64,000 nt of DNA. Source: Pseudomonas lini. GTDB lineage: Bacteria; Pseudomonadota; Gammaproteobacteria; Pseudomonadales; Pseudomonadaceae. Position 1 is the first letter of the stretch, and every line of letters begins with the position of its first letter. The notes beneath the pieces were generated by a model that had not been told where the DNA came from, ran no database searches, and saw nothing but the letters and a program-made list of their open reading frames with translations. The stretch covers positions 1 to 64,000 of the forward strand of contig NZ_JYLB01000002.1 of NCBI RefSeq assembly GCF_001042905.1. The letters run 5' to 3'. Positions 45,388 to 55,265 of the stretch are shown in pieces. The position numbers and the translations under genes are program-made.

Positions 45388-46539
45388 TTAACGCCCACCC
45401 ATAATCGCAATGTAATCCTGGGTCCAGCGGCTATAAGGCACGAACTTGCCACCTTCAGCCTGCGGGGTTTTCCAGAAGGCAATCTTCTCGAACTGGTCGA
45501 AACCGTTGGTCTTGCAACCTTCGGCGCCCAGCAGTTCGCTTGCCTTACACGCCTCCGGGACCGCCGGCAGCGAACCGAACCAGGCAGACACATCACCCTG
45601 GACTTTCGGCGTGAGCGACCAGTCCATCCACTTGTAGGCGCAGTTCGGGTGCTTGGCCTCGGCGTGCAGCATGGTGGTGTCGGCCCACCCGGTGGCGCCT
45701 TCTTTCGGGATGGTCGAGGCGACTGGCTGTTTCTCGTTCATCAGGCCGTTGACCTGATAGGGCCAGGCGCTGGACGCCACCACGCCTTCGTTCTTGAAGT
45801 CACTCATTTGCACAGTGGTGTCGTGCCAGTAGCGATGGATCAACTTTTGCTGGGCGCGCAGGAGATCGAGCACGGCCTTGTACTGGGCTTCGGTTAGCTC
45901 GTAGGGGTTCTGGATACCCAGTTCCGGCTTGGCGGTCTTGAGATACAGCGCGGCGTCGGCGATGTAGATCGGCCCGTCGTAGGCTTGCACCCGACCTTTG
46001 TTGGGTTTGCCGTCGGGCAGGTTTTGCGCGTCGAATATCACGCTCCAGCTGGTTGGCGGTTGCTTGAACACGTTGGTGTTGTACATCAGCACGTTCGGAC
46101 CCCATTGATAGGGGGTGCCGTAAGTCTGCTTGTTGACCACATACCACGGTGCATCCTTCAAGCGCGGATCGAGATTCTTCCAGTTGGGGATCAGTGCGGT
46201 GTTGATCGGCTGCACACGTTTACCGGCGATCAGGCGCAGAGAGGCATCGCCGGACGCCGTCACCAGGTCGTAACCGCCCTTGGCCATCAGGGTGACCATT
46301 TCATCGGACGTGCCGGCGGTCTTGACGTTGACCTTGCAGCCGGTTTCTTTCTCGAAAACGCTGACCCAGTCGTAGGCCTTGTCGGTTTCACCCCGTTCGA
46401 TATAACCAGGCCAAGCAACGATATCCAGCTGACCTTCGCCGGCGCCGACGGCTTTCAGCGGTTCGGCGGCCTGCAGGCTGGTGCTGGCCAGAAACGCCGT
46501 GGTGATTGCACTGAGCAGTGCGGTCTTGTGCACAAGCAT
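45388..46539 (-). CDS. ydcS: Polyamine-type ABC solute-binding protein (YdcS-like)
   Basis: The 383-aa periplasmic protein has a signal peptide (MLVHKTALLSAITTAFLASTSLQAAE) and the spermidine/putrescine-type fold (LDIVAWPGYIERG; KGGYDLVTASGD; YGTPYQWGPNVLMYNTNVF). Two C-terminal cysteines (VPEACKAS, AEGCKTN) may form a disulfide. First gene of the ydcSTUV-like operon; putrescine or a related polyamine is the likely ligand, given the dehydrogenase at the end of the operon. Confidence 0.9.
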   Translation of the reverse strand: MLVHKTALLSAITTAFLASTSLQAAEPLKAVGAGEGQLDIVAWPGYIERGETDKAYDWVSVFEKETGCKVNVKTAGTSDEMVTLMAKGGYDLVTASGDASLRLIAGKRVQPINTALIPNWKNLDPRLKDAPWYVVNKQTYGTPYQWGPNVLMYNTNVFKQPPTSWSVIFDAQNLPDGKPNKGRVQAYDGPIYIADAALYLKTAKPELGIQNPYELTEAQYKAVLDLLRAQQKLIHRYWHDTTVQMSDFKNEGVVASSAWPYQVNGLMNEKQPVASTIPKEGATGWADTTMLHAEAKHPNCAYKWMDWSLTPKVQGDVSAWFGSLPAVPEACKASELLGAEGCKTNGFDQFEKIAFWKTPQAEGGKFVPYSRWTQDYIAIMGGR

Positions 46540-46865
46540 GGTGAACCCTCTTCTTTAAATTATGGTCGGGGCGGTGTTGAACGGGGTGATGCGCCGTGAG
46601 TGGCTTGTTATTAGCTTAGTGCGCTTTGTGAGAGGCAGATTGAGGCCGGGCTGTCTTATGGATTTATCCAGCCTAGTGCGCGGTTTCACGGTCGACAAAT
46701 CTCAAAGGCTGCATTCGATGAAATAGATTGTGTGGATGCGTTTCCGCCGGTTTACCTGACAGTGAGCAACATCTGGAAGCACTCTCATGGAGAGATGTCG
46801 GGCACTTTCGATCTAGGCTGGGGGCCTTAAAGATCCGGTTAACCCGAATTCGTGGAGGCAGCAAA
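46540..46865. other. Divergent intergenic region, ydcS / TerB-family gene
   Basis: Contains promoters for both directions by position. The octamer TAGTGCGC occurs twice, at 46617 and 46674, 57 bases apart. No regulator site can be named with confidence. Confidence 0.45.
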
Positions 46866-47588
46866 ATGAACACTCGTGGATTGCTCGATCAACTACTCAA
46901 ATCCGGTCAGGACCTGTTGCAGAACAAGGCCGGCGGTATCCAGAACAAAGCGTCCAGCGGTGGTTTGGGCGGTTTGCTCAAAGGCTCCAGTGGTTCGGGC
47001 GGCCTCGGCAGTGTGCTATCCGGCGCCGGCGGCGGTGCTCTGGCGGCTGGCGCCATGGGGCTGTTGCTCGGCAACAAGAAGGTGCGCAAGGTCGGCGGCA
47101 AAGTGGCGATCTACGGCGGTCTCGCGGCATTGGGCGTGATTGCCTACAAGGCGTACGGCAACTGGCAGGCCCAGCAGGGCACCGCAGCCACAACCGAACC
47201 GCAAACTATCGACCGCTTGCCAGCGGCCCAGGTCGAGCAACACAGCCAGGCGATCCTCAAGGCGTTGGTCGCCGCGGCCAAGGCTGACGGTCATGTCGAT
47301 GAGCGTGAGCGTCAATTGATCGAAGGCGAGTTCAGCAAGCTCGACAATGATCAGGAGCTGCAACACTGGCTGCACGCCGAACTCAACAAGCCGCTGGACC
47401 CGACCGACGTCGCCCGTGCCGCCAGCACCCCGGAAATGGCGGCTGAGATGTACATCGCCAGTGTGATGCTGGTGGATGAGGAGAACTTCATGGAGAAGTC
47501 CTACCTTGATGAGCTGGCGCGGCAGTTGAAGCTGGAGCCGGGGTTGAAGGCAGAGCTGGAGAAGCAGGTGCGGCAGGCTTCGGTGTAA
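46866..47588 (+). CDS. TerB-family (DUF533, YebE-like) inner-membrane protein
   Basis: The 240-aa protein starts at ATG 46866 after GGAGGC. The N-terminal third is very Gly/Ser-rich ([20 protein letters not shown]). One membrane helix follows near 80-97 ([18 protein letters not shown]), then the helical TerB/DUF533 domain with [20 protein letters not shown]. In E. coli YebE is envelope-stress induced; tellurite resistance is only a family label. Confidence 0.88.
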   Translation: MNTRGLLDQLLKSGQDLLQNKAGGIQNKASSGGLGGLLKGSSGSGGLGSVLSGAGGGALAAGAMGLLLGNKKVRKVGGKVAIYGGLAALGVIAYKAYGNWQAQQGTAATTEPQTIDRLPAAQVEQHSQAILKALVAAAKADGHVDERERQLIEGEFSKLDNDQELQHWLHAELNKPLDPTDVARAASTPEMAAEMYIASVMLVDEENFMEKSYLDELARQLKLEPGLKAELEKQVRQASV

Positions 47589-47599
47589 GTCTTCAGGGC

Positions 47600-47680
47600 G
47601 CCTTCGCGGGCAAGCCTCGCTCCTACAGTGAATTGTCGAACACGACGCTGACCCGTAGGAGCGAGGCTTGCCCGCGAAGG
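47600..47680. repeat. REP pair (GGGCAAGCCTCGCTCCTAC family)
   Basis: CCTTCGCGGGCAAGCCTCGC with its reverse complement ending at 47680, between the TerB-family gene and wspA. Confidence 0.9.
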
Positions 47681-47730
47681 CGGTGTGTCAGGCAACAGAT
47701 TTTTGGTTCGTCAGGAACACGGCGTTATCG

Positions 47731-47759
47731 TTCTTCGCGAGCAAGCCCGCTCCCACAGG
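47731..47759. repeat. Single REP unit before wspA
   Basis: TTCTTCGCGAGCAAGCCCGC then TCCCACAGG, unpaired, ~50 bases upstream of the wspA start. Confidence 0.8.
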
Positions 47760-47806
47760 CCCTCGGCTATACTCCCTCGCAATTTGAACCGCACCGAGGA
47801 CTGACT

Positions 47807-49429
47807 GTGAAGAACTGGACGTTGCGCCAACGCATTTTGGCGAGCTTTGCGGTAATTATCGCGATCATGCTGTTGATGGTCGTGGTGTCCTTTTCCCGGC
47901 TGATGAAAATCGATGCCAGCGCAGAAAGGGTCCGAACCGATTCGGTTCCCGGGGTGTATTTCAGCTCGATGATGCGCGGTGCCTGGGTCGACAGTTACAA
48001 TCTGACCCAGCAGATTGTGGGCCTTTCCGGACGTCGCGAAATGACCTCTGCCGACCAGGCCATGTACAAGAGCTTCGAAGAGCGCTTGAGCGAGCAGATG
48101 GTCAACTACCGCAAGACCATTTTCAAACCGGACGATCAAGCCATCTTCGACGAGTTCGAAGCGCGTCATCAGACCTTCAATAAAGAAATGGCGAATGTCC
48201 TCGATCTCTATCAGCGCAAAGAGTACGAGCAAGCGCGTATTGCCCTGGAGCAAAAGCTCACCCCGGCCTGGGTCAATGGGCGCAAACAGTTGAACAGCCT
48301 CATCGAGCGCAATCACGAGATGTCTGAAGTAGACACGCTAGCCATCAGTGACGCAGTGACAGCCGCGAAAATCAGCATGGGCGTCTCGTTGCTGGTGGCG
48401 ATCATCGTGGCCAGTCTCTGCGGCTTGCTGCTGATGCGCGCGATCATGGCGCCGATGAATCGCATCGTCGATATCCTCGAAATCATGCGCACCGGCGATC
48501 TCAGCAGTCGTCTGGATCTTGATCGCAAGGACGAGTTCGGCGCGGTGGAAACCGGCTTCAACGACATGATGACCGAGCTCACCTCGCTGGTGTCCCAGGC
48601 CCAGCGCTCCTCGGTGCAGGTCACCACGTCGGTCACGGAAATCGCCGCGACATCCAAGCAGCAGCAGGCCACGGCCACCGAAACCGCTGCCACCACCACC
48701 GAAATCGGTGCGACATCGCGGGAAATCGCCGCCACCTCGCGGGATCTGGTGCGCACCATGACCGAAGTCTCCACCGCCGCCGATCAGGCTTCGGTGCTGG
48801 CCGGTTCCGGTCAACAAGGCCTGGCGCGCATGGAAGACACCATGCACTCGGTGATGGGCGCGGCAGATCTGGTGAACGCCAAACTGGCGATCCTCAACGA
48901 GAAGGCCGGCAACATCAATCAGGTGGTGGTGACCATCGTAAAAGTCGCCGACCAGACCAACCTGTTGTCCCTGAACGCTGCGATCGAAGCCGAGAAGGCC
49001 GGTGAATATGGCCGCGGGTTTGCCGTGGTCGCTACCGAAGTGCGGCGCCTGGCGGACCAGACCGCTGTGGCCACCTACGACATCGAGCAGATGGTGCGCG
49101 AGATCCAGTCGGCGGTATCGGCCGGGGTCATGGGCATGGACAAGTTTTCCGAAGAAGTGCGTCGTGGCATGTCCGAGGTGCAGTCGGTGGGCGAGCAGTT
49201 GTCGCAGATCATCCATCAGGTTCAAGCGCTGGCACCCCGGGTGTTGATGGTCAATGAAGGCATGCAGGCCCAGGCCACCGGCGCCGAGCAGATCAACCAC
49301 GCGTTGGTGCAGTTGGGCGATGCCAGCAGCCAGACCGTCGAGTCCCTGCGTCAGGCCAGTTTCGCCATCGATGAACTGAGCCAGGTGGCCGTGGGGCTGC
49401 GTGGCGGCGTCTCGCGATTCAAAGTCTGA
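47807..49429 (+). CDS. wspA: Surface-sensing methyl-accepting chemoreceptor WspA
   Basis: The 540-aa receptor starts at GTG 47807 ([14 protein letters not shown]). Membrane helices at ~11-29 and ~190-212 enclose a four-helix periplasmic domain. HAMP follows, then a cytoplasmic signalling domain whose hairpin tip is [40 protein letters not shown] split around the turn. WspA responds to surface contact and envelope stress and activates the WspE kinase. The stop overlaps the wspB start (TGATG). First gene of a complete wsp operon. Confidence 0.95.
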   Translation: MKNWTLRQRILASFAVIIAIMLLMVVVSFSRLMKIDASAERVRTDSVPGVYFSSMMRGAWVDSYNLTQQIVGLSGRREMTSADQAMYKSFEERLSEQMVNYRKTIFKPDDQAIFDEFEARHQTFNKEMANVLDLYQRKEYEQARIALEQKLTPAWVNGRKQLNSLIERNHEMSEVDTLAISDAVTAAKISMGVSLLVAIIVASLCGLLLMRAIMAPMNRIVDILEIMRTGDLSSRLDLDRKDEFGAVETGFNDMMTELTSLVSQAQRSSVQVTTSVTEIAATSKQQQATATETAATTTEIGATSREIAATSRDLVRTMTEVSTAADQASVLAGSGQQGLARMEDTMHSVMGAADLVNAKLAILNEKAGNINQVVVTIVKVADQTNLLSLNAAIEAEKAGEYGRGFAVVATEVRRLADQTAVATYDIEQMVREIQSAVSAGVMGMDKFSEEVRRGMSEVQSVGEQLSQIIHQVQALAPRVLMVNEGMQAQATGAEQINHALVQLGDASSQTVESLRQASFAIDELSQVAVGLRGGVSRFKV

Positions 49430-49965
49430 TGAGCGAGCTCGCGGTCAAACGCGGCGCGGTGATGCCGGTGAAACAGTCGTTGTTTCTGGTGTTCCGCATC
49501 GGCAACGAGCGTTACGCCTTGCAGGCTATCGAGGTGGCCGAAGTGCTGCCGCATTTGCCGTTGAAACCCATTCCCCGGGCGCCGGACTGGGTGGCGGGGG
49601 TGTTCGCCTATCGCGGCGCGGTGGTGCCGGTGATCGACCTCTGCGCCCTGACGTTCGGCCAACCGGCTCAGGCCCGCACCAGCACGCGGCTGGTGCTGGT
49701 GCACTATCGGCCGGATGAGGCGACGCCTGCGCAATTGCTCGGGCTGATTCTGGAACAGGCTACCGATACGTTGCGCTGCAACCCGGCGGACTTTCAGCCT
49801 TATGGCCTGGACAATCGCCAGGCGCCGTACCTCGGGCCGGTGCGCGAAGATGCCCAGGGTTTACTGCAATGGGTGCGGGTTGCCGATTTGCTCGACGAAC
49901 AGGTCCGCGCCTTGTTGTTTCCCTCGCCGCCGTTGGACCTGGCGCAGTTTGAGGAGCAGGGATGA
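49429..49965 (+). CDS. wspB: CheW-like coupling protein WspB
   Basis: The 178-aa CheW domain protein (LFLVFRIGNERYALQAIEVAEVLP; VFAYRGAVVPVIDLCAL) links WspA to WspE. It begins one base inside the wspA stop and overlaps wspC by four bases. Confidence 0.94.
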   Translation: MSELAVKRGAVMPVKQSLFLVFRIGNERYALQAIEVAEVLPHLPLKPIPRAPDWVAGVFAYRGAVVPVIDLCALTFGQPAQARTSTRLVLVHYRPDEATPAQLLGLILEQATDTLRCNPADFQPYGLDNRQAPYLGPVREDAQGLLQWVRVADLLDEQVRALLFPSPPLDLAQFEEQG

Positions 49966-51245
49966 GCAGCGATCAAAGGTTTTTCGATTTCCTCAAAGAA
50001 CGTATTGGCCTGGATGTGGGCTCGGTCGGCCCGGCGATCATCGAACGCGCGGTGCGCCAGCGCTGCACGGCAGCTCGGGCGCTAACGACTGATGAGTACT
50101 GGCACTCTTTGCTGGGCTCGCGCGACGAACAACAGGCGCTGATCGAAGCGGTGATCGTCCCCGAGACCTGGTTTTTCCGTTACCCGGAATCCTTCGCCAC
50201 ACTGGCGAAACTGGCGGCCAAACGTCTGGCGGCGATCAATAACATGCGCGCCCTGCGGATTCTCAGCCTGCCGTGTTCCACCGGCGAAGAACCGTACTCC
50301 ATCGCCATGGCATTGCTCGATGCCGGGTTGGCGCCGCACCAGTTCAAGGTCGACGGCATGGATGTCAGCCCGCTGTCGGTGGAAAAGGCCAGGCTCGCGC
50401 TGTATGGCAAGAATTCGTTTCGTGGTCAGGACATCGACTTCCGCGAGCGGCATTTCATGGCTGAAAATGACAACTATCGCCTCAGCGGGCGCGTGATTGA
50501 GCAAGTGCGTTTGCAGGTCGGCAATCTGCTGGATCCGGCCTTGCTAGCCAGTGAGCCACCTTATGACTTCGTGTTCTGCCGCAATTTGCTGATCTATTTC
50601 GACCAGCCGACCCAGCAGCAAGTGTTCGAAGTGCTCAAGCGCCTGACCCACGTCGACGGCGTGCTGTTTATCGGCCCGGCGGAGGGCAGTCTGCTGGGGC
50701 GTTTCGGCATGCGCTCGATCGGCATCCCGCAGTCGTTTGCCTTCAGTCGTCAAAGTGCGCCCGAACCGCTCGCGACCTTCGTGCCGACGCCGCTGCCGCT
50801 TCCGGTGCAACAACCTGTGCGAAGCGTGACACCACCGCCAGCGCGCAGTCGGCCTTTCGCGACGGTGGTGCCTATGCCTCAGGTCGCCGCCACTCCTTCG
50901 GACGCTACCCCTTCAGACGCCGCCACGCTGCTGGCGAACATCGCCGCGCTGGCCAATGAAGGCAAAAGCGCTGAGGCCCGCGCCGCGTGCGACAGTTATT
51001 TGCGCAGTCACGAGCCGGTGGCGCAGGTGTTCTATTGGTTGGGCCTGCTCAGCGATGTCGCCGGCAGCGCTCTCGAGGCCCAGGGTTTTTATCGCAAGGC
51101 GTTGTACCTCGAACCGCAACACCCCGACGCGTTGATGCACCTGGCCGCCTTGCTGCAGTCCCAGGGCGACACGGCCGGTGCCAGACGATTACAGGCCCGC
51201 GCCGCCCGCAGCGAGCGCGCCGCTGACAGTGAGCGTAAACGATGA
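49962..51245 (+). CDS. wspC: CheR-type receptor methyltransferase WspC
   Basis: The 427-aa protein has an N-terminal CheR helical domain, an AdoMet-binding core (LRILSLPCSTGEEPYSIAMALLD; FKVDGMDVSPLSVEKAR; YDFVFCRNLLIYFDQPTQQ), a Pro/Thr-rich linker (~270-325), and C-terminal TPR repeats (VAQVFYWLGLLSDVAG; ALYLEPQHPDALMHLAALLQ). The TPR extension is characteristic of WspC against ordinary CheR. It methylates WspA. Confidence 0.94.
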   Translation: MSSDQRFFDFLKERIGLDVGSVGPAIIERAVRQRCTAARALTTDEYWHSLLGSRDEQQALIEAVIVPETWFFRYPESFATLAKLAAKRLAAINNMRALRILSLPCSTGEEPYSIAMALLDAGLAPHQFKVDGMDVSPLSVEKARLALYGKNSFRGQDIDFRERHFMAENDNYRLSGRVIEQVRLQVGNLLDPALLASEPPYDFVFCRNLLIYFDQPTQQQVFEVLKRLTHVDGVLFIGPAEGSLLGRFGMRSIGIPQSFAFSRQSAPEPLATFVPTPLPLPVQQPVRSVTPPPARSRPFATVVPMPQVAATPSDATPSDAATLLANIAALANEGKSAEARAACDSYLRSHEPVAQVFYWLGLLSDVAGSALEAQGFYRKALYLEPQHPDALMHLAALLQSQGDTAGARRLQARAARSERAADSERKR

Positions 51246-51925
51246 ACGCCGCCGATACCTTGAGCGTCACCCATGAAGATGCCCAGGCCATCGACGACTG
51301 CTGGAACCGCATCGGTATTCACGGCGACAAGTCCTGCCCATTGCTGAGCGAGCACATTCATTGCCGCAACTGTGCGGTGTATTCGGCTGCCGCCACACGC
51401 TTGCTCGACCGCTATGCCTTGCAGCAGGACGACCGCGAGCAAGTTTCCACAGTGGCCGGGAGCGATGTGAAAACCCGCTCGCTGCTGATGTTTCGCCTCG
51501 GCGAAGAATGGCTGGGCCTGGCCACTCGCAGCCTGGTCGAAGTGGCGCCGCTGCAGGCGATTCACTCGTTGCCGCATCAGCGCTCCCGGGCGTTGCTCGG
51601 TGTGGCGAATGTGCGCGGTGCCTTGGTGGCGTGCCTGTCGCTGGTGGAACTGCTGGGGCTCGACGCCACCAGTGGCGCGGCATCCGGCGCACGGGTGATG
51701 CCGCGGATGCTGATCATTGCCGCTCACGGCGGGCCAGTGGTGGTGCCGGTGGACGAGGTCGACGGGATTCATGCCATCGACGAGCGCATTCTCGATGCGG
51801 CGTCTCAGTCCGGTACCCAGGCCAGCGCCAAGTACACCCGTGGCGTCTTGCAATTCAAAGGTCGCAGCCTGCGTTGGCTGGATGAAGAACAGCTGCTGTC
51901 CGCCGTGACCCGGAGCCTCACATGA
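51242..51925 (+). CDS. wspD: CheW-like coupling protein WspD
   Basis: The 227-aa protein has an N-terminal region with paired cysteines (DKSCPLL, HCRNCAVY) before a CheW domain (LLMFRLGEEWLGLATRSLVEVAP). The ATG overlaps wspC and its stop overlaps wspE, each by four bases. Confidence 0.94.
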   Translation: MNAADTLSVTHEDAQAIDDCWNRIGIHGDKSCPLLSEHIHCRNCAVYSAAATRLLDRYALQQDDREQVSTVAGSDVKTRSLLMFRLGEEWLGLATRSLVEVAPLQAIHSLPHQRSRALLGVANVRGALVACLSLVELLGLDATSGAASGARVMPRMLIIAAHGGPVVVPVDEVDGIHAIDERILDAASQSGTQASAKYTRGVLQFKGRSLRWLDEEQLLSAVTRSLT

Positions 51926-54210
51926 CCCCCGAGCAAATGCGTGACGCCTCTTTGCTGGAACTGTTCAGCCTCGAAGCCGAGGCCCAGACCCTGGTACTGA
52001 GCGCAGGTCTGCTGGCGCTTGAGCGTGATCCGACCCAGGCCGATTACCTTGAGTCATGCATGCGCGCGGCCCATTCGCTCAAGGGCGCGGCGCGGATTGT
52101 CGGTGTCGATGCCGGGGTCAGCGTCGCCCATGTGATGGAAGATTACCTGGTCAGCGCCCAGGAAGGGCGCCTGTACCTGCGGCCCGAACACATTGATGCA
52201 TTGTTGCAAGGCACCGATCTGCTGATGCGAATTGCGACGCCGAGCAACGCTCCGGCGCCTGCGGATATCGACGCTTACGTCGTCTTGATGGGACGGCTGC
52301 TTGATCACATGGCGGCCACAGGTCCCATGACGCCGCCGATGGCAGAACTTCAGCTGGAACCGCCGACGCCCAAGGTTGAGCCGCCCATGTCGGCCACCAA
52401 CGAAGCTCCCCCGGCAACGCCCGTCGAACCAGCGCTCATGGCTAAACGCTCCACCGAAAGTGGCGAACGCGTATTACGCGTCACGGCCGAGCGCTTGAAC
52501 AGCCTGCTCGACCTGTCGAGTAAATCCCTGGTGGAAACCCAGCGGCTCAAGCCGCATCTGGCCACCATGCAGCGCCTCAAACGCATGCAGAGCAACGGCC
52601 TGCGGGCGCTGGAAAACCTTAACGTCCATCTCAAGGACCATGCCTTGAGCCTCGAAGCCCAGGAAGCCTTGGGCGATGCCCGTCGGTTACTGGCGGAGTC
52701 CCAGCAATTGCTGGCGGAAAAGAACGCCGAGCTCGATGAGTTCGCCTGGCATGCCAGCCAGCGTGCGCAGGTGTTGTATGACACGGCGCTGGCCTGTCGC
52801 ATGCGGCCGTTCGCCGACGTGCTGAGCGGGCAAGTGCGCATGGTCCGCGATCTCGGCCGCGACCTTGGCAAACAGGTGCGGCTGGAGATCGAGGGCGACA
52901 AGACTCAAGTCGACCGCGACGTACTGGAAAAACTCGAAGCGCCGCTGACGCACCTGCTGCGTAATGCGGTGGATCACGGCATCGAAACCCGGGAACAACG
53001 GCTATTGGCCGGTAAACCGGAGGAAGGCCTGATCCGTTTGCGCGCGTCCCATCAAGCCGGTCTGCTGGTGTTGGAACTCAGCGATGATGGCAATGGCGTC
53101 GATCTGGAAAAACTCCGTCGCAACATCGTCGAACGGCAGTTATCCCCAGCCGAAACCGCCGCTCAGTTGAGCGAAGAGGAGCTGCTGACGTTCCTGTTTC
53201 TGCCGGGTTTCAGCCTGCGTGACTCCGTCACTGAAGTCTCCGGGCGCGGCGTCGGGCTGGATGCGGTTCAGCACATGGTTCGCCAATTGCGCGGCGCCGT
53301 GGTGCTGGAGCAGACGGCGGGTGAGGGCAGTCGCTTTCATCTCCAAGTACCGCTGACGCTGTCGGTGGTGCGCAGCCTGGTGGTGGAAGTCGGTGACGAG
53401 GCGTATGCCTTCCCGCTGGCACACATCGAGCGCATGTGCGACCTGGCGCCGGAGGATATCGTGCAGGTCGAAGGCCGGCAGCACTTCTGGCACGAAGGCC
53501 GGCATGTCGGGCTGGTCGCCGCCAGTCAACTGTTGCATCGCCCGGCGAGCCAGAACAGCGCGCAGACCCTCAAAGTCGTGGTCATCCGCGAACGCGAGGC
53601 GATCTACGGAGTGGCGGTCGAGCGGTTTATCGGCGAGCGGACGTTGGTGGTGCTGCCGCTGGACGAGCGCCTGGGCAAGGTGCAGGACATTTCTGCCGGA
53701 GCCTTGCTCGACGACGGCTCGGTGGTGTTGATCGTCGACGTCGAAGACATGCTGCGTTCGGTGGACAAACTACTCAACACCGGGCGTCTGGAGCGCATTG
53801 CCCGGCATGCCAATCAGGCCGTCGAAGCAGCGCGTAAACGGATTCTGGTGGTCGACGACTCGCTGACTGTTCGTGAGTTGCAGCGCAAATTGCTGCTCAA
53901 TCGCGGCTATGACGTCGCCGTGGCGGTGGACGGTATGGATGGCTGGAACGCCCTGCGTTCGGAGGATTTCGATCTGCTGATCACCGACATCGACATGCCG
54001 CGCATGGATGGCATCGAGCTGGTGTCTTTATTGCGTCGCGATAACCGCCTGCAATCGCTGCCGGTGATGGTGGTGTCCTACAAGGACCGCGAAGAAGACC
54101 GCCGCCGTGGCCTGGACGCCGGAGCCGACTATTATCTAGCCAAAGCGAGTTTTCATGACGACGCTTTGCTGGATGCAGTGGTTGAGCTCATTGGAGGCGC
54201 GCGGGCATGA
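51922..54210 (+). CDS. wspE: Hybrid CheA-type histidine kinase / receiver WspE
   Basis: The 762-aa kinase has an N-terminal HPt domain (phospho-acceptor His in MRAAHSLKGAARIVG), a linker, and dimerisation and ATPase domains (HLLRNAVDHGIE; DDGNGVDLEKL; GRGVGLDAVQHMV). A CheW-like regulatory domain follows, then a C-terminal receiver (VVDDSLTVRELQRKLL; LLITDIDMPRMDG). It phosphorylates WspR and WspF on surface contact. All catalytic motifs are present. Confidence 0.95.
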   Translation: MTPEQMRDASLLELFSLEAEAQTLVLSAGLLALERDPTQADYLESCMRAAHSLKGAARIVGVDAGVSVAHVMEDYLVSAQEGRLYLRPEHIDALLQGTDLLMRIATPSNAPAPADIDAYVVLMGRLLDHMAATGPMTPPMAELQLEPPTPKVEPPMSATNEAPPATPVEPALMAKRSTESGERVLRVTAERLNSLLDLSSKSLVETQRLKPHLATMQRLKRMQSNGLRALENLNVHLKDHALSLEAQEALGDARRLLAESQQLLAEKNAELDEFAWHASQRAQVLYDTALACRMRPFADVLSGQVRMVRDLGRDLGKQVRLEIEGDKTQVDRDVLEKLEAPLTHLLRNAVDHGIETREQRLLAGKPEEGLIRLRASHQAGLLVLELSDDGNGVDLEKLRRNIVERQLSPAETAAQLSEEELLTFLFLPGFSLRDSVTEVSGRGVGLDAVQHMVRQLRGAVVLEQTAGEGSRFHLQVPLTLSVVRSLVVEVGDEAYAFPLAHIERMCDLAPEDIVQVEGRQHFWHEGRHVGLVAASQLLHRPASQNSAQTLKVVVIREREAIYGVAVERFIGERTLVVLPLDERLGKVQDISAGALLDDGSVVLIVDVEDMLRSVDKLLNTGRLERIARHANQAVEAARKRILVVDDSLTVRELQRKLLLNRGYDVAVAVDGMDGWNALRSEDFDLLITDIDMPRMDGIELVSLLRRDNRLQSLPVMVVSYKDREEDRRRGLDAGADYYLAKASFHDDALLDAVVELIGGARA

Positions 54211-55217
54211 AAATCGCCATCGTCAACGACATGCCCATGGCCGTAGAGGCATTGCGCCGCGCTTTGGCGTTCGAACCGGCGCACGAGGTGGTCTGGGTCG
54301 CCGGCAATGGGGCCGAGGCGGTGCAACGTTGCGCCGAATACACTCCGGATCTGATCCTGATGGATTTGATCATGCCGTTGATGGACGGTGTGGAAGCGAC
54401 CCGGCGAATCATGGCCGAGACCCCGTGCGCGATAGTCATTGTCACTGTCGACCGCGAGCAGAACGTGCACCGGGTGTTCGAAGCCATGGGTTACGGCGCG
54501 CTGGACGTGGTCGATACCCCGGCTATCGGGGGCGGCAATCCTCAGGACGCCGCCGCACCGCTGCTGCGCAAGATCATGAACATTGGTTGGCTGATCGGCG
54601 ATCATAGCAATCGGGTGCGATCGGCACCGAGCTCGCACCGCCACTCGTCCTCGCGCCAGCATTTGGTGGCCATCGGTTCATCCGCTGGCGGGCCGGCGGC
54701 GCTGGAAGTGCTGCTCAAGGGCCTGCCACGAGATTTTTCGGCGGCCATCGTGCTGGTCCAGCATGTGGATCAGGTGTTCGCCGCCGGCATGGCCGAATGG
54801 CTGGCCAGCGCCAGTGGCCTGAACGTGCGCCTGGCCCAGGAAGGCGAACCGCCACGAAGCGGCACGGTCCTGCTGGCCGGGACCAACCATCATATTCGCT
54901 TGCTGAAAAACGGCACGCTGGCCTACACCGCCGAACCGGTCAACGAGATCTATCGGCCTTCGATCGATGTGTTTTTCGAGAGTGTGGCCAGTTACTGGAG
55001 CGGCGACGCCGTGGGCGTTCTGCTGACCGGTATGGGGCGCGACGGCGCGCAAGGACTTAGACTCATGCGCCAACAGGGCTACCTGACCATCGCTCAGGAC
55101 CAACAAAGTAGTGCGGTGTATGGCATGCCGAAGGCGGCCGCGGCCATCGACGCGGCTGTGGAAGTTCGCCCACTGGACAAGATAGCGCCACGATTGCTGG
55201 AAATTTTCTCAAAATGA
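54207..55217 (+). CDS. wspF: CheB-type methylesterase WspF
   Basis: The 336-aa protein has a receiver domain (Asp in LILMDLIMPLMDG), a short basic/Ser-rich linker (SAPSSHRHSSSRQH), and a CheB esterase domain with nucleophile Ser in IGSSAGGPAALEVLL, HVDQVFAAGMAEWL and MGRDGAQGLRLM. It demethylates WspA and damps the pathway. Loss of wspF in pseudomonads gives wrinkly, c-di-GMP-high colonies; here the frame is intact. Confidence 0.95.
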   Translation: MKIAIVNDMPMAVEALRRALAFEPAHEVVWVAGNGAEAVQRCAEYTPDLILMDLIMPLMDGVEATRRIMAETPCAIVIVTVDREQNVHRVFEAMGYGALDVVDTPAIGGGNPQDAAAPLLRKIMNIGWLIGDHSNRVRSAPSSHRHSSSRQHLVAIGSSAGGPAALEVLLKGLPRDFSAAIVLVQHVDQVFAAGMAEWLASASGLNVRLAQEGEPPRSGTVLLAGTNHHIRLLKNGTLAYTAEPVNEIYRPSIDVFFESVASYWSGDAVGVLLTGMGRDGAQGLRLMRQQGYLTIAQDQQSSAVYGMPKAAAAIDAAVEVRPLDKIAPRLLEIFSK

Positions 55218-55265
55218 CTATCATTAGCAGCAATTGTGGCCAAGGCAGTACTCAGGTGACCGCAC